Shown in pieces: positions 1-10,756 of a stretch of 64,000 nucleotides of DNA (its first letter is position 1; the number at the start of each line of letters is the position of its first letter). The notes below the pieces were generated by a model, which did not search any database, was not told where the DNA came from, and saw only the letters and a program-made list of their open reading frames with translations. The stretch covers positions 18,019,753 through 18,083,752 of the forward strand of contig HG738138.1 of the NCBI GenBank assembly GCA_000499405.2. Reading direction: 5' to 3'. The stretch is from Onchocerca volvulus. Taxonomy: Eukaryota > Nematoda > Chromadorea > Rhabditida > Onchocercidae. A program made the translations under genes and the position numbers.

Positions 1-3000
1 CGAAATTTCCCGTTAGCAAAAATATTCCAAATATACCTGACGATAATGATTCGGAGATCAGTGAAGGAATAGTTAAGGAAGAAGCAGAAGAAAAAGAATG
101 TTACAATGATAACAAATTGGAAGAAAATGAAGACAAAATGATCGAGGAACCAATAGGAAAAAGACGAATCTCTGTGCCTCTGATATACCAAATGAATCTG
201 AACAAAGTGTGCTTTAAACTTCATAATCTAAAATTTTTTTTTGAGAGAAAATTAATCGAAATTGATTCAAAAAAGCGTAGTATTGGATATGAAAAAAAAA
301 TTTATTTTTACAACGTTTTAAAATAAATATATCGGCTCGTTTGAGGGGAAAAACGATCAGAAGAAATTTTGCCTGCCGTAAATTTTCGAGAAAACCAGTC
401 AATAAATCTCTCTTTCATACTTGTTTCCCAAAAGAATGTACAAAATTTATTATTCTAAGTTTTTGATCAACAAAATTTTGCATTTTTTTTTTTTATTTGA
501 TAAAAAGCATTTGAAGATTTCGCAAAAAAATAACTTTTTGATAATTTTTAGAATAAAGATATCCATGGGACTGTAACTGGTCCATCAGATGAAAATTTCT
601 ATCCGGTGAAAGCAAGCGAAAAACTTCGGAAAGCCTTAAATGGTCTTGGTATCATTTCATCCGTTTTTACAAATTTAAATCAATCACTATAAGATCTTGA
701 AAGTAAAGATATTATTATTCTTTCTGCATATCATTAAGTATTTTCATTCCAAAATATTATTGAATTTTCAATATGAAGACTCTAACTTTCAAATTGAACT
801 ATTCAATTTCCTATCATAATTTTAATGTTGTAGATACCAATGACAAAGCAATCATTGAAGTCACTGTGGGTCATAACAATTTTCAACGACAACTAATTAT
901 GAATACATATGAAGATCTGTATTCCAGAGTATATTTTTACTCTTCCTCATTTAATTAAATGCTAAGCGATGATAGAAAACTTGAGTTTGGTAAATGCTCC
1001 CCTGCGTTATCATCTGATTACTTGCTCGGTATCCACAATCTTCATAAGTTAAATGATAAACTTAAGTATGACCAACATAGACCGTTTCAGAACAATTTGG
1101 ATATCGCTGCTGATCAATAGTAGTAAGTAGTATGGGTTGGTTTATATCCTTTTAAATTTTAAAATTCATAATTCTCATTCATTTTTGAAATTAAGCGGGT
1201 TCGGCTATCAGCGACATTTAGTGCTTGTTTCTTATTAATTTCCATCATAGCGGTAATGAATTGTAATTAGCGTTTTTAGAATAGACAAAAAGGATAAATT
1301 TATGCACAAGGCTTCGAGAATTGTTAAGATTTGACAGGAATTTTCAGACGTTAATGGATGATTTAAAAAATGAACTTGGTGGATTCTTCTTGGACACTGT
1401 TTTAGCTCTATTTATTCCTGCACATGTTTATTTGGCCACTTTGCTTCATCAGTCACTCTGTGTATGCTACAAAGAATCACAGTTTTATAAAACTTTCAAC
1501 TAAGTTTTTCTGACTGAAGATTATATCTATGACTTTTCTTAGAAACCACAAGTAACAAAATAGGAGTGGCAAAATTTTTAGATTTCAGAACTATAAATTG
1601 AATCGTGCTATTGCAGTGGAAATTGCTTGTACGCGAACAACAACGGTACGTGCTTATACTTCTTAAAAAAATAGTCGATATCATCACAAATTAGGAGATC
1701 ACTGAAATTTCCAGAAAATATATAACGCTTAGACATTCTCCAGAAATAACAATATCTCATGAGATCTTGGGAATATCACTCATGTTTTTTAGGATGGAAT
1801 GCTAAAAAACCATTCTGAGGAAATGAATTGAAAAATTAAGATAAAAACTGGTTTTTCATAGTTAAACTTGCAACAATGTAATCTGAAATTAAAAAATTAC
1901 CAAGTTTATTTCTCAGAAAGAATTATTGATATTGTTATTGTTCGTCATACTAAATTATGATTTGTTTTTGCTTCCTAATTTTCAGCAAATGAAAGCGATC
2001 AAAAATGCATATCAGACAACATTCTACAATACTCTGGAGCAAGATATAAAAGTAAAGGTGATCAATTCCATCAAAATTGGGACATTCATCTATAAGACTA
2101 TTTCTCAGACTTGATATTGAATCACCTTATATAATTTCTATTATTTGATGCATTTCCAGGTAGATGGGATGTTTGGTGCAATGCTTCATTTGTTGCTTTG
2201 TTCGCCACGTGATGAGCAAATCAATGAAACTGATACGTCGATAGAAAAACACGTCGATCTCATCGTAAAGGTAATTATTGAGTGCAAGTGTTGAATCATT
2301 TAAGAATAAATATACTGCAAATTTTTTTAAAATGAGACTGACTCGTAAAATAATAAAGTTAGGTAAGCAAGTCACAACGTTTAATAATTGATAATTATGC
2401 TACGAGTTATATATTGATCGAAGTTTGTTTATATTACTTGCTGATCTATTTGTTTATTTATTTAACAAATGATTTACCAATTTGTCGAACTAGTAATTTA
2501 AGTCTGTTTAATGCCATCAACTATTTTTTTATATAATTACAAAATTCTTATGGGGAAGAGGAAGATTGTGCGCTATTTGTCTTGACATTTTCAACCGATT
2601 CCAATTTTTTCTGATCTCAAAATATTAACTGCAACTGCATGAAATGCTTTTTTGAAGGATGAGATGGAATGATTTGGATTATTGTTTCATTGAAATTCAA
2701 TTTTTTGTTCAGTGTGCAGGCTTAGCTTCAGCTTACTTCATGTAGGATTCAAATGGAATCGGACGAATAAGCCATAATGTGGCACTATTTGAAGAACTTT
2801 TTGTCGGTCATTCTTGGCGATATATTGCTGTGGTTATCGATAACATAGACGCTAAGCTTGGTGGTAACGGACATTTCATCGAAACGCAAATCACCTATAA
2901 TAGAAATATTCCAAGCGATATCAAAAATATGTTGCTCACCATAGGTAGACGCAAGATTTGAAAGATTGAAATTGGAAGATTCAATTCTTAAGAAAAAACT

Positions 3001-3406
3001 ACGATGATTTAACATACAGTTTAATTAATTTAGTTATTTTATGCATCATTAATGTCAGATGTTTGTCACCAATCAATAATTACTGAGTCAGTTTATCTTC
3101 TTTACAGTGAAAATATCTCGTAATACTCAGCAATATTTTGCGGAAAAATTGCATGATGCATTAGGCGGTTCGAAACCTGATTACAGAACTCTCATAAGGA
3201 TCATTGTAAGCAGGAGTGAGGTGAACTTTTTATTCAGTTTCCTTAAGTCGTTCCTGATAACATAAGGGTGAGTTGTTTAAAACAATTTCCAGCCTTATAT
3301 ATCATATCTTTCTCTTTACAAATTTGGAATGAGGAATATAAAATATCAAGTTTCCGAGAAAGAAACCATCCAAGAAATTTATCAAATAGGTAGTCGATCA
3401 GTGTAG
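1..3406 (+). CDS. Annexin-like gene, 5' partial, with two reading-frame breaks
   Basis: Annexins are calcium-dependent phospholipid-binding proteins built from four ~70-residue helical repeats. Readable exons: <1-206, 552-648, 834-928, 1348-1461, 1589-1645, 1986-2051, 2161-2270, 2746-2944, 3108-3220, 3247-3267 and 3293-3406. The first exon gives an acidic, Lys/Glu-rich tail. Repeat 1 follows ([12 protein letters not shown], then [16 protein letters not shown] and LKNELGGFF), repeat 2 ([30 protein letters not shown]), repeat 3 (exon 2746-2944) and repeat 4 ([34 protein letters not shown]). Most junctions agree in phase. Two do not: exon 1986-2051 to 2161-2270 is off by one base, and 26 bases (3221-3246) sit between SRSE and VVPDNIR and cause an in-frame stop at 3263-3265. 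The canonical calcium loop GxGTD is altered in repeat 1 (GLGDTND). The family call is secure. Whether the gene works is not: it could be a pseudogene, an assembly error, or an oddly spliced gene. Confidence 0.85.
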
Positions 3407-5820
3407 CTGTATAATAATTTAATTAAATTGATGAACTTAAAGCTAAGAAGGAAATTCCCCTTACAAGTATTGTATTCATAGTACCTCTATTGTTTGTAAA
3501 TTTTTGAAATCCAGAACAATTTTTTCTTCTTTTTCTTTTTTTTTTCTTTTTTTGCGAACCAAATTAGAAAAAAAGTGGTGACAAATTTATTATGCATAAT
3601 TTATAGATTGATTTATCGAATATTTGTTACGAATATAAGAAGCATTACAATAACTCGCTCATTTTCGATATCCGCAAAATATGTCGCGGCGAATATTATC
3701 AATTACTCATTTCACTTCTCTCAGAAAACAATCCTTAAATTTGGTAACTTTGCGAATGATGTTTCTATTACAATTGTTAACATTTGATGGGAATATCAAG
3801 TTAATTTTTATTTGTTTGTTCAAAACATTCGCTTAATTTTTTCTTTTAAAAAAGATTTCATCTAATCATTTATGTTTAACAGAAAAACCGAGAAGGTGGT
3901 ATCTAATTAATCTAACTCGCACCGAAGAATTACAATTACTCGAAATAAGTAGCTTGTCTGTATAACGGAATCTTGAATTTCAACATTTCCAAAATCATTT
4001 CTAATGTAGTAGTAAACTTCTTCTTGGTTACATTCTCGATTTATCATTATATAGTGCGTATTATCACGTTTTAAAACGCAGCAGTTGAGAATGTTGCAGA
4101 ATGATGATAATATGTCATTTAAATAAAAATTGAAAGAAAATTAATAATAGCATAAATGCAAAGTTGTGATTTTATCACACGCATCTCAATTATTTCTATA
4201 TTTATGGAAGACTTCAGAACGTAATGCAGAAGTGTAATTAAAAATAAGTCTTCCCAATGCAATTAACTTGTTCAAATTTTTACAAGTTTCAAATTTACAA
4301 ATTTCGTAACAAAAAAAAAAAAAGAGTTGTATGGTGCACTGTGTAAATGTACAGGGCCGTTTTCAGAGTTTTATTTGATCTTGCAGTTAGGTGTAGCAAT
4401 GAGATTTTTTAGAAATAAAAAGTTTGATTAACATCCAAAGCCGTATCTAAAGCCATTTTTAATTATGCTAAATTTGAAATAATGTGAAAAATGTGAATTT
4501 TAAGTTTATTTGCGTAAAAATAAAGAAACATGCAAATTTCTTATATCGATCGATAATTCATTATCAAAATTTTCAATTTTAGAACTTTCAAATATCCAGA
4601 ATAGAATATATATTGCAATATATCTAATGTTGCATGATCATATCAGATCTAGCGTATGATTGTGAGCAACCTAGTCCTGCAAGTTCAGTCAGGAAAGATC
4701 TAACGTATATAGGCTGATCACTATCGCGAATACATTTTCATACATCGTCATCAGTCGATATGTATGATATTTTGACTCATTTCAAAAAAACCGCGGAAAT
4801 TCCGAAAAAGTTTCCCAATTTTTGTTATCTATCAGAACTCGACTTTGACAGCTATTAGAAAGAATCTTGATTTTAGGAAAGATGACTCAAGCCATCACAG
4901 ATTATTAGTTGAAAGCACTGTAGATAGTACAGTTTGAATACATAAAGATGAACTATCATACTTTAATTGTAAATTCTCTTATTTATCAAATTGCTTTCTT
5001 GGAGTTTTGATTCTTTTGACTCATTCAATTATTAGAAATATTATTTTTTGCTGTAATTATTGCATCAAAATTTGATTGGAAATTGTGATTCGAAAAATAC
5101 GGCAAGGCGAATAAATGCGACAGCAAGCTCCAGCCTGATTGGTGGAAATCTCTTTTCGGCAACAGATTTTAGAAGCTATGAAACCGGATTTTGATATCAC
5201 ATTTGATGTTGCTATAATCTGTTCATTTATTTTGTCTCTTATATTGTTGGATATAAATTTTTTTTTTTCCCTTTCGGGAGTTGTTAGGAAGAAATTTGGG
5301 ATATGCAAAAATAACAAAATGGTTTTTCAAAGAGCCTGATTGCTTACTCCGACTTCACATCCTTAACTCAAATCTGTCATACAGACTTAACCATCTTGAG
5401 AATACGATTTGATGATTGAATGTACTTCGATTAACTTTAGATTTGTAGTGAAAAACATAGTTTGTATCTTTTTAATTCCATGAAACGTCCTGATCATTTC
5501 GAATGTTATCAACGTCCTCAAATGTCTTCAGAATGTGGATCCATGATTCCGAAAACAAAAACAGGAAGAACTCTCGTTTGGCTAGTAATTTCTTGTTTGA
5601 GAAGAGATTCAGTGTTTTACGCGACATTGTTAGTCTTTTTATCACTCTGTCAAATTATGTTTGTTTTACAAATTAGCATAATATAATTATGGGAGTTCAT
5701 CACTCGCAAATGGCAAGAAGTAGCTTTATAAGATACCTTTTCAATAAATTAAAGATTAGGAAGGATTTTTCCATCTGTATTTACGATATATGATTATCAT
5801 CATCTATTGATATGCTTTGT
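3407..5820. other. Intergenic, no firm gene
   Basis: AT-rich sequence between the 3' ends of the annexin-like gene (+) and the kinase gene (-), which converge. Short open frames on both strands near 5057-5340 overlap one another and match no family I know. The best candidate inside is the small ORF at 5480-5686, listed separately. Confidence 0.6.
5480..5686 (+). CDS. Possible 68-residue membrane protein
   Basis: An ATG at 5480 opens a frame to a stop at 5684-5686. The first half is polar with three cysteines or aromatic-rich stretches (HFECYQRPQMSSECGS). The second half is hydrophobic (YATLLVFLSLCQIMFVL) and could cross a membrane once. It lies 134 bases from the kinase stop codon, tail to tail. 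I recognise no family, there is no clear trans-splice acceptor right before the ATG, and in DNA this AT-rich a frame of this length can arise by chance. Confidence 0.22.
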   Translation: MKRPDHFECYQRPQMSSECGSMIPKTKTGRTLVWLVISCLRRDSVFYATLLVFLSLCQIMFVLQISII

Positions 5821-7624
5821 TCAAAAAACACCGCCACCAGGTTTTTCCCAATCATATGGAAATTCCTGGGTGCCCGTACTCTGGAAGGATTGCCGCATTA
5901 GCTGATAAATTTGCTGATATGGTGGTTGGTCGTAATATTTCAATGCATCAACGATTTGCAGAATTTGTCTTAGTTCCGGAGCGCAACCACCCATGAGCTC
6001 GCTTAGTGCCGGCTCAAAACGACATCGCTTCTTGTATTCGCCAACCTGAAATGATTAGTTGAATAAATACATAAATGTTATAGTAATGCCCTCTCCATTT
6101 GTAAACAGGCTTTATGACAAGAAATGTTGCCTTCTGTTGCTCAAGATGATTGATTTCTGTTCCGAGAACAATAAAAAATAAATCTAAAGCAAACTTGATT
6201 CATGTCAGCGATATTCTTCCACGGCAAATTCCCAGTAGTAATTTCGACTTGCATATAAATCCATGTTTCAACATCATCCTTACGGCACAGCTCACGTTGA
6301 AGATGACAGGATATAGGTGCATAACGTACTGTACCACGGAAACCAGCTGCCGCTCTCGGTTTACGAATAATATTCTGCAAAATGCCGCGAATTTGATTCT
6401 TTTGAGATAAGAATAATGATTTTTTTGTTTGATTGAGCAAGCAAATTCATCGTAAAATGGCAACATTCGTCATAGCATGGCGATATTCTTGGAAAGACTG
6501 AGTACCTGAGCACTCGTATATTTTCGGCACATTCCGAAATCGAGTACATAAACCTTTCGCAATTCATTCAATTCTGGGCGACCAATTGTATAGTTTCCGG
6601 GCTTTACATCTCTTGAAATATGTTTTAATTATATGATAATTCAGATCTGAGCACTTTTCCGATGTGATTAAGGGAATTATATCGATATCAAAGCAAAAAT
6701 ATATTAATAATAAGAATAATTTTTTTTTTAGTTAAAAATGATAAAAAATTATTAAGACTGTATTTTAAAAAAAATTTTTTTGTTTTTTGAATCAAATACT
6801 CAAAGGCAATATTTGCCGTTGAAGTTTCAGGCAGGAAATGACTTATTGTTCAACCTGTGCAGATAACCAATTGAATGAAGATCTTCCAGGGCTTCTAGTG
6901 CTTGAATCCCTGCACCAAGTGCCGTACCCATTGAAAAATGTTGTGCAGGATTTGCTTTGCGAAGATCCTAAACTTTTAAAATTTCCGTTTTTCAAATTCT
7001 ACAATCTGATTTTTAAAACATAGAATTCCTAAGGTTCAGTCATTCAAATATATTAATTTAATTTCTACTTTTCTTTCAAATTTGATATTTTGCATGAGGT
7101 ACCACCTGCAAACTTTTGCCGACCAAAGTCATGACGACATAATTAAATGATCCGAAACGTCCTTTGTCTTCAATTTTACAAAAATGTCGGTTGTTACGTT
7201 TATTCAGTTCAGTAAGAACATATACTTCCATTTTGAGTACCTGAAAAATGTCTTTTTGGCCAAAGACATAATTTAAATTAGACCTAAAAGACATTTTAAA
7301 TTTGATATTTGTCGTAAGACAGTAACAATTCCGAAGAAATGCCTGAATTTGTTCGTTGACACCTTCAACTTTTAATGCATATTTCCCGGTTGGATCTGAT
7401 ACCTGTAATAGAAAGTTCTTAGATAGATTTTAAGACAATTTTTTTTTCAAATATTTGTAAAAATATTTCTTGAAAATTCAGTTTTTTTTTTTTTTAGATC
7501 GACTTGTAACGATTTAAACGCATACCAGATAAACAGCTCCAAAGCCACCCTCACCAAGTTTCTTGTCTATATGCCAACGATCAACCTGATCACCAGGGTT
7601 AAGCTGTACCAGTTGTTGTGCCAT
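5821..7624 (-). CDS. TTBK-like casein kinase 1 family protein kinase
   Basis: Complete seven-exon gene: 7526-7624, 7343-7402, 7106-7240, 6855-6967, 6506-6611, 6195-6374 and 5821-6045, with all phases agreeing, for 305 residues. Motifs in order: glycine loop GEGGFGAV (residues 24-31), ATP-binding lysine K44 in YALKVE, helix-C glutamate E58 in LKMEVYVL, catalytic loop HRDVKPGN (135-142), metal-binding DFG (160-162), and the family signature FRGTVRYAP ahead of DVETWIYMQVE. The VEGVNEQIQ and RNNRHFC stretches are typical of the tau-tubulin-kinase branch of CK1. All catalytic residues are present, so an active Ser/Thr kinase is expected. It is essentially a bare kinase domain with a short C-terminal tail, as in many nematode-specific CK1/TTBK kinases, several of which are germline- or sperm-expressed. 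That expression pattern is family knowledge and cannot be seen here. Start: the ATG at 7624 is the only one after an upstream in-frame stop. Confidence 0.95.
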
Positions 7625-9097
7625 TTCCAATTCCCAAGTTACAGCCTGCTTGTACCTTTCTTACGCAATCTTAAAATGATTCCTTCTCTCATCTTCAACC
7701 ACTTTTATAATCTCTTTTCTGGGCCGAAATTTGCATTGTATTTTAATTTAAATATTTCCATTCAATGATGTAGAAAATTAGCAACTCTTTTTGCATTGTT
7801 AATAAATTATGAGAAATTTTTGCAAATCATCTCAATTTTTTTTAGCATAAATTCTGATCGAAATTAAAATTTTAAATATTTGTGGACAAAATCAATCATT
7901 CCACCAAGTTGCAAACTTTTACTTAATTAATTTTTCCCTTCATATGCATATTTAATTGAAATAAAGTAACTCCGTGATTTAAACATTTCATTTGGTGGAA
8001 ATGGATTCTCATTTTGAATCTTTATTTTCATCAAATAAAATGTCTAAATCACTGAGTGTATTACAATATCCCATCGATGAATTGGATTGCCAATTAGGGA
8101 TATCGTTATATATTTTTTGGTAGATACAAATTATATTTGATAGATTCAAAGCTGCTTCAAAGAATCCAGAAAAAATTAGCAACATCTCCATTGTTAGAGT
8201 TAATGAATGATTTCCATTTTCTAACAGCGTGACACAATTTTGAAAGATGGATCTATCGAATAATTCCTCAAATCAGGATGTTATTGTTAGCTTAATCAGT
8301 TGGAATGTTTATTAATCATACCGATGCGGTAATTTCAGATTACATGAATAGAATTATTAATATTATTAGAAGCAATATTCGGCCGAATCATTGCAAGTTT
8401 TAATCTATTTAGTGCGAAAGAAATAAAATCTTCGTTGCTTTATTGGGCATATGCTTAAGATGAATATCGCTAATTTTGATGGGTCCACTCATTTTCTCGG
8501 TTTTAGAGGTCTTTCGACCGAAAACCGAGAAACTAGGCAAACCTATAAACTTAATTTTGATTTATTATTATTTTAATTCGAAAACATCCACATTTCTGTA
8601 TCAAGAAGCATTCGAAGTCAAAAATGTTTGTGGCTAAAAAAAAGCTTTACTGATGACATTCAATAAAATATAAATCTTGAGCAGATCTGAGCTGCAGATT
8701 GTGGATCTGAAAAAAGAACTGCTTAATGTGAAATAAATCAATGGTACGATTAAAGGCTCATGACATAATTGATTTGTTCGAACAGACCCAAAGATGATCT
8801 TTGAATTTCAAAAATAGATTTGATTTTTTTCAAGAAAATGTCATGGCATTGCTGTGAAAGTTGTACTAGGCCCATTATAATAAGACTATTTTTTAAGTGA
8901 AATTATTCCAGTCATTTTTTTGATTTTTTCGTGTCATGCATTCGTTCTTCAACTAATCCATTTTTTCGAGCCTTAATTAAGCTTTATATGGATTATTTAA
9001 TCACTTTCTAATTATTTAACTCAGTTTCACTTTTTTTTTCGGAAATGTTTCATTTATGAAGAAAATTATAGAGCATTTCAACATTTCAGGATGAAAT
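7625..9097. other. Intergenic between divergent genes
   Basis: Region upstream of both the kinase gene (-) and the candidate gene at 9098 (+), so it should hold both promoters. No coding segment stands out. It contains the perfect 12-bp-stem hairpin at 8493-8532. Confidence 0.6.
8493..8532. repeat. 40-nt perfect hairpin
   Basis: Left arm tttctcggtttt (8493-8504) and right arm aaaaccgagaaa (8521-8532) are exact reverse complements. The 16-nt loop has a second 4-bp pairing (ggtc/gacc). It lies between divergent genes, 870 bases upstream of the kinase start. It could be structured RNA, a protein-binding palindrome or a mobile-element remnant. Confidence 0.7.
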
Positions 9098-10756
9098 ATG
9101 TATGAAGAAAATGAAATGGACAGTTACAAAATATTGAGGTCAGCTTCTGCAGTAAAATCAATTTCTGGTCAGTGGGTGAATCTGAATCATCGCAGTGATG
9201 GACTGAATGGTAAGTTCACTAAATCTATGACAAGTATTTTTTTTAGATCTACATTAGTTCTACAGAAAAATTTTTGCTGTAACATTCATTTAAAGATCTT
9301 CAAAACTTTGATTATCTTAAACATGTCACTTCAGTCTTTTTCGATAAATTAATTTCTGTATGAAATATCATTTTTGATCAAACATTATATATAATATTAC
9401 TTTTATTAGATGCACATAGCATGTCGGTTTGTATGTCTGGTGTAATTGTATCTGTGCTTTCTCTTTAATAAGAATTTTCCAAAACGAAAGTCGATCAATA
9501 CCATTCTCGATAAGAATGAAACTGTAAAGTACCTTCCTAGAAACTGATAAATATTTCATTTACAATGGAATATAATGATGAAAGATATCTCCATCCTTAA
9601 CCATATTCACCATATCAAGCAATTATTTTCAAACATGTGAAATGTTTGTAACCGGAAATTCCGAAGATATTGATGCAAAACTAACTTGACACATCACATT
9701 ACATATCATATCTATATCGCTATATTTTGCATATAAAATAGTTTTATTTAATTTTACTGAAATAGTTTGCAAATTTAAAGGATTAAATTTTGGAATTAGA
9801 CAAAACAATATCTATTAATTTCACGACATTCTGTATAATGCATTGCAAAAATTTGAACCAAAAATCACAGAAAAATTTAATCTTTTTTATTTAAAATTTC
9901 GAAACTAAAACGCTAGTGGTAGCAAATAACATTATTTGTTTTTATTTCGCATAAAAGATTTCATTTTTTTGAATTAGAAGAATTACAACTTTGGACTGAA
10001 ATACTCAGTTACAGTAAGCTTGAGCCATAAATTATTGCTTTCCTCATCATTCGCATCAGTCCCTGAATTGAGCCGAATTTAAACGGTTATAAGCTGATAA
10101 ATACCGGTTTATCTGATGAGATAAGCCGAAAATGGAAATGACTGGAAGCAATTATTTGACTGAAATATGACCCATTATATCGAATAAATAAAAGTTTTTT
10201 ATCTTTATTTTTTTGACTTCTGATATTATCGTAGATTGAATTCAATCACCATAAAAGCCTTTGTTTCAATTAAAGAAGTATAAGATCCTTTAAAATTACG
10301 TGTAGAAAAGAACAACGATAGAATTTTATTATCACGTAAAGATTATATTCAAAATATAAAAAAGAAAATACTACTATTTATATGCAAATGTTCGCGGTAC
10401 AACTAAAAGGCAACAATAATTATTAAAATGGAATTTAATTATTACTTTCTTTTGGTTTTGCTCATCACTATTTTGCAGACATAAATTATATATTGAACTA
10501 CGATCCTTTAAACATACATCTCGGGAATAATTATCTCCGGACAAGTAACGTTCCACAATTCTGCGCTAATCGTCTTCTTGTATTATGCATTTATTTCTTC
10601 CTCTCGACAATGATAAATATCCACTTTAATGCCAGGATTTCGATTATTATCTATTCCTTGAAAGAAATAAAAAATTTCAAAATACTGCCACATAGTGATT
10701 CGACAGAGAGAAAAAGAGAAATGATTAATAGCGAGGGCACTTTACAAAAATTTTAA
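9098..10756 (+). CDS. Probable two-exon single-pass membrane protein
   Basis: Exon 1 (9098-9209) begins with an ATG eight bases after an acceptor-like TTTCAG at 9083-9089, as expected for a trans-spliced nematode mRNA, and ends at GTAAGT. Exon 2 (10479-10756) follows TTTTGCAG and joins in phase. The 129-residue product has a polar N-terminus (SASAVKSISGQWVNLN), a middle stretch DPLNIHLGNNYLRTSNVPQF, a hydrophobic segment LLVLCIYFFLSTMI and a basic C-terminus. I recognise no family. A donor-like GTATTA inside exon 2 (at LLV) could splice to later purine-rich open segments (12001-12050, 12419-12497, 13066-13245), so the 3' end is uncertain. It converges with the F-box gene. Confidence 0.5.

Noticed and set aside
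6141..6466. Overlapping frames on both strands inside the kinase gene
   Set aside because: Shadows of kinase exon 6 and its introns.
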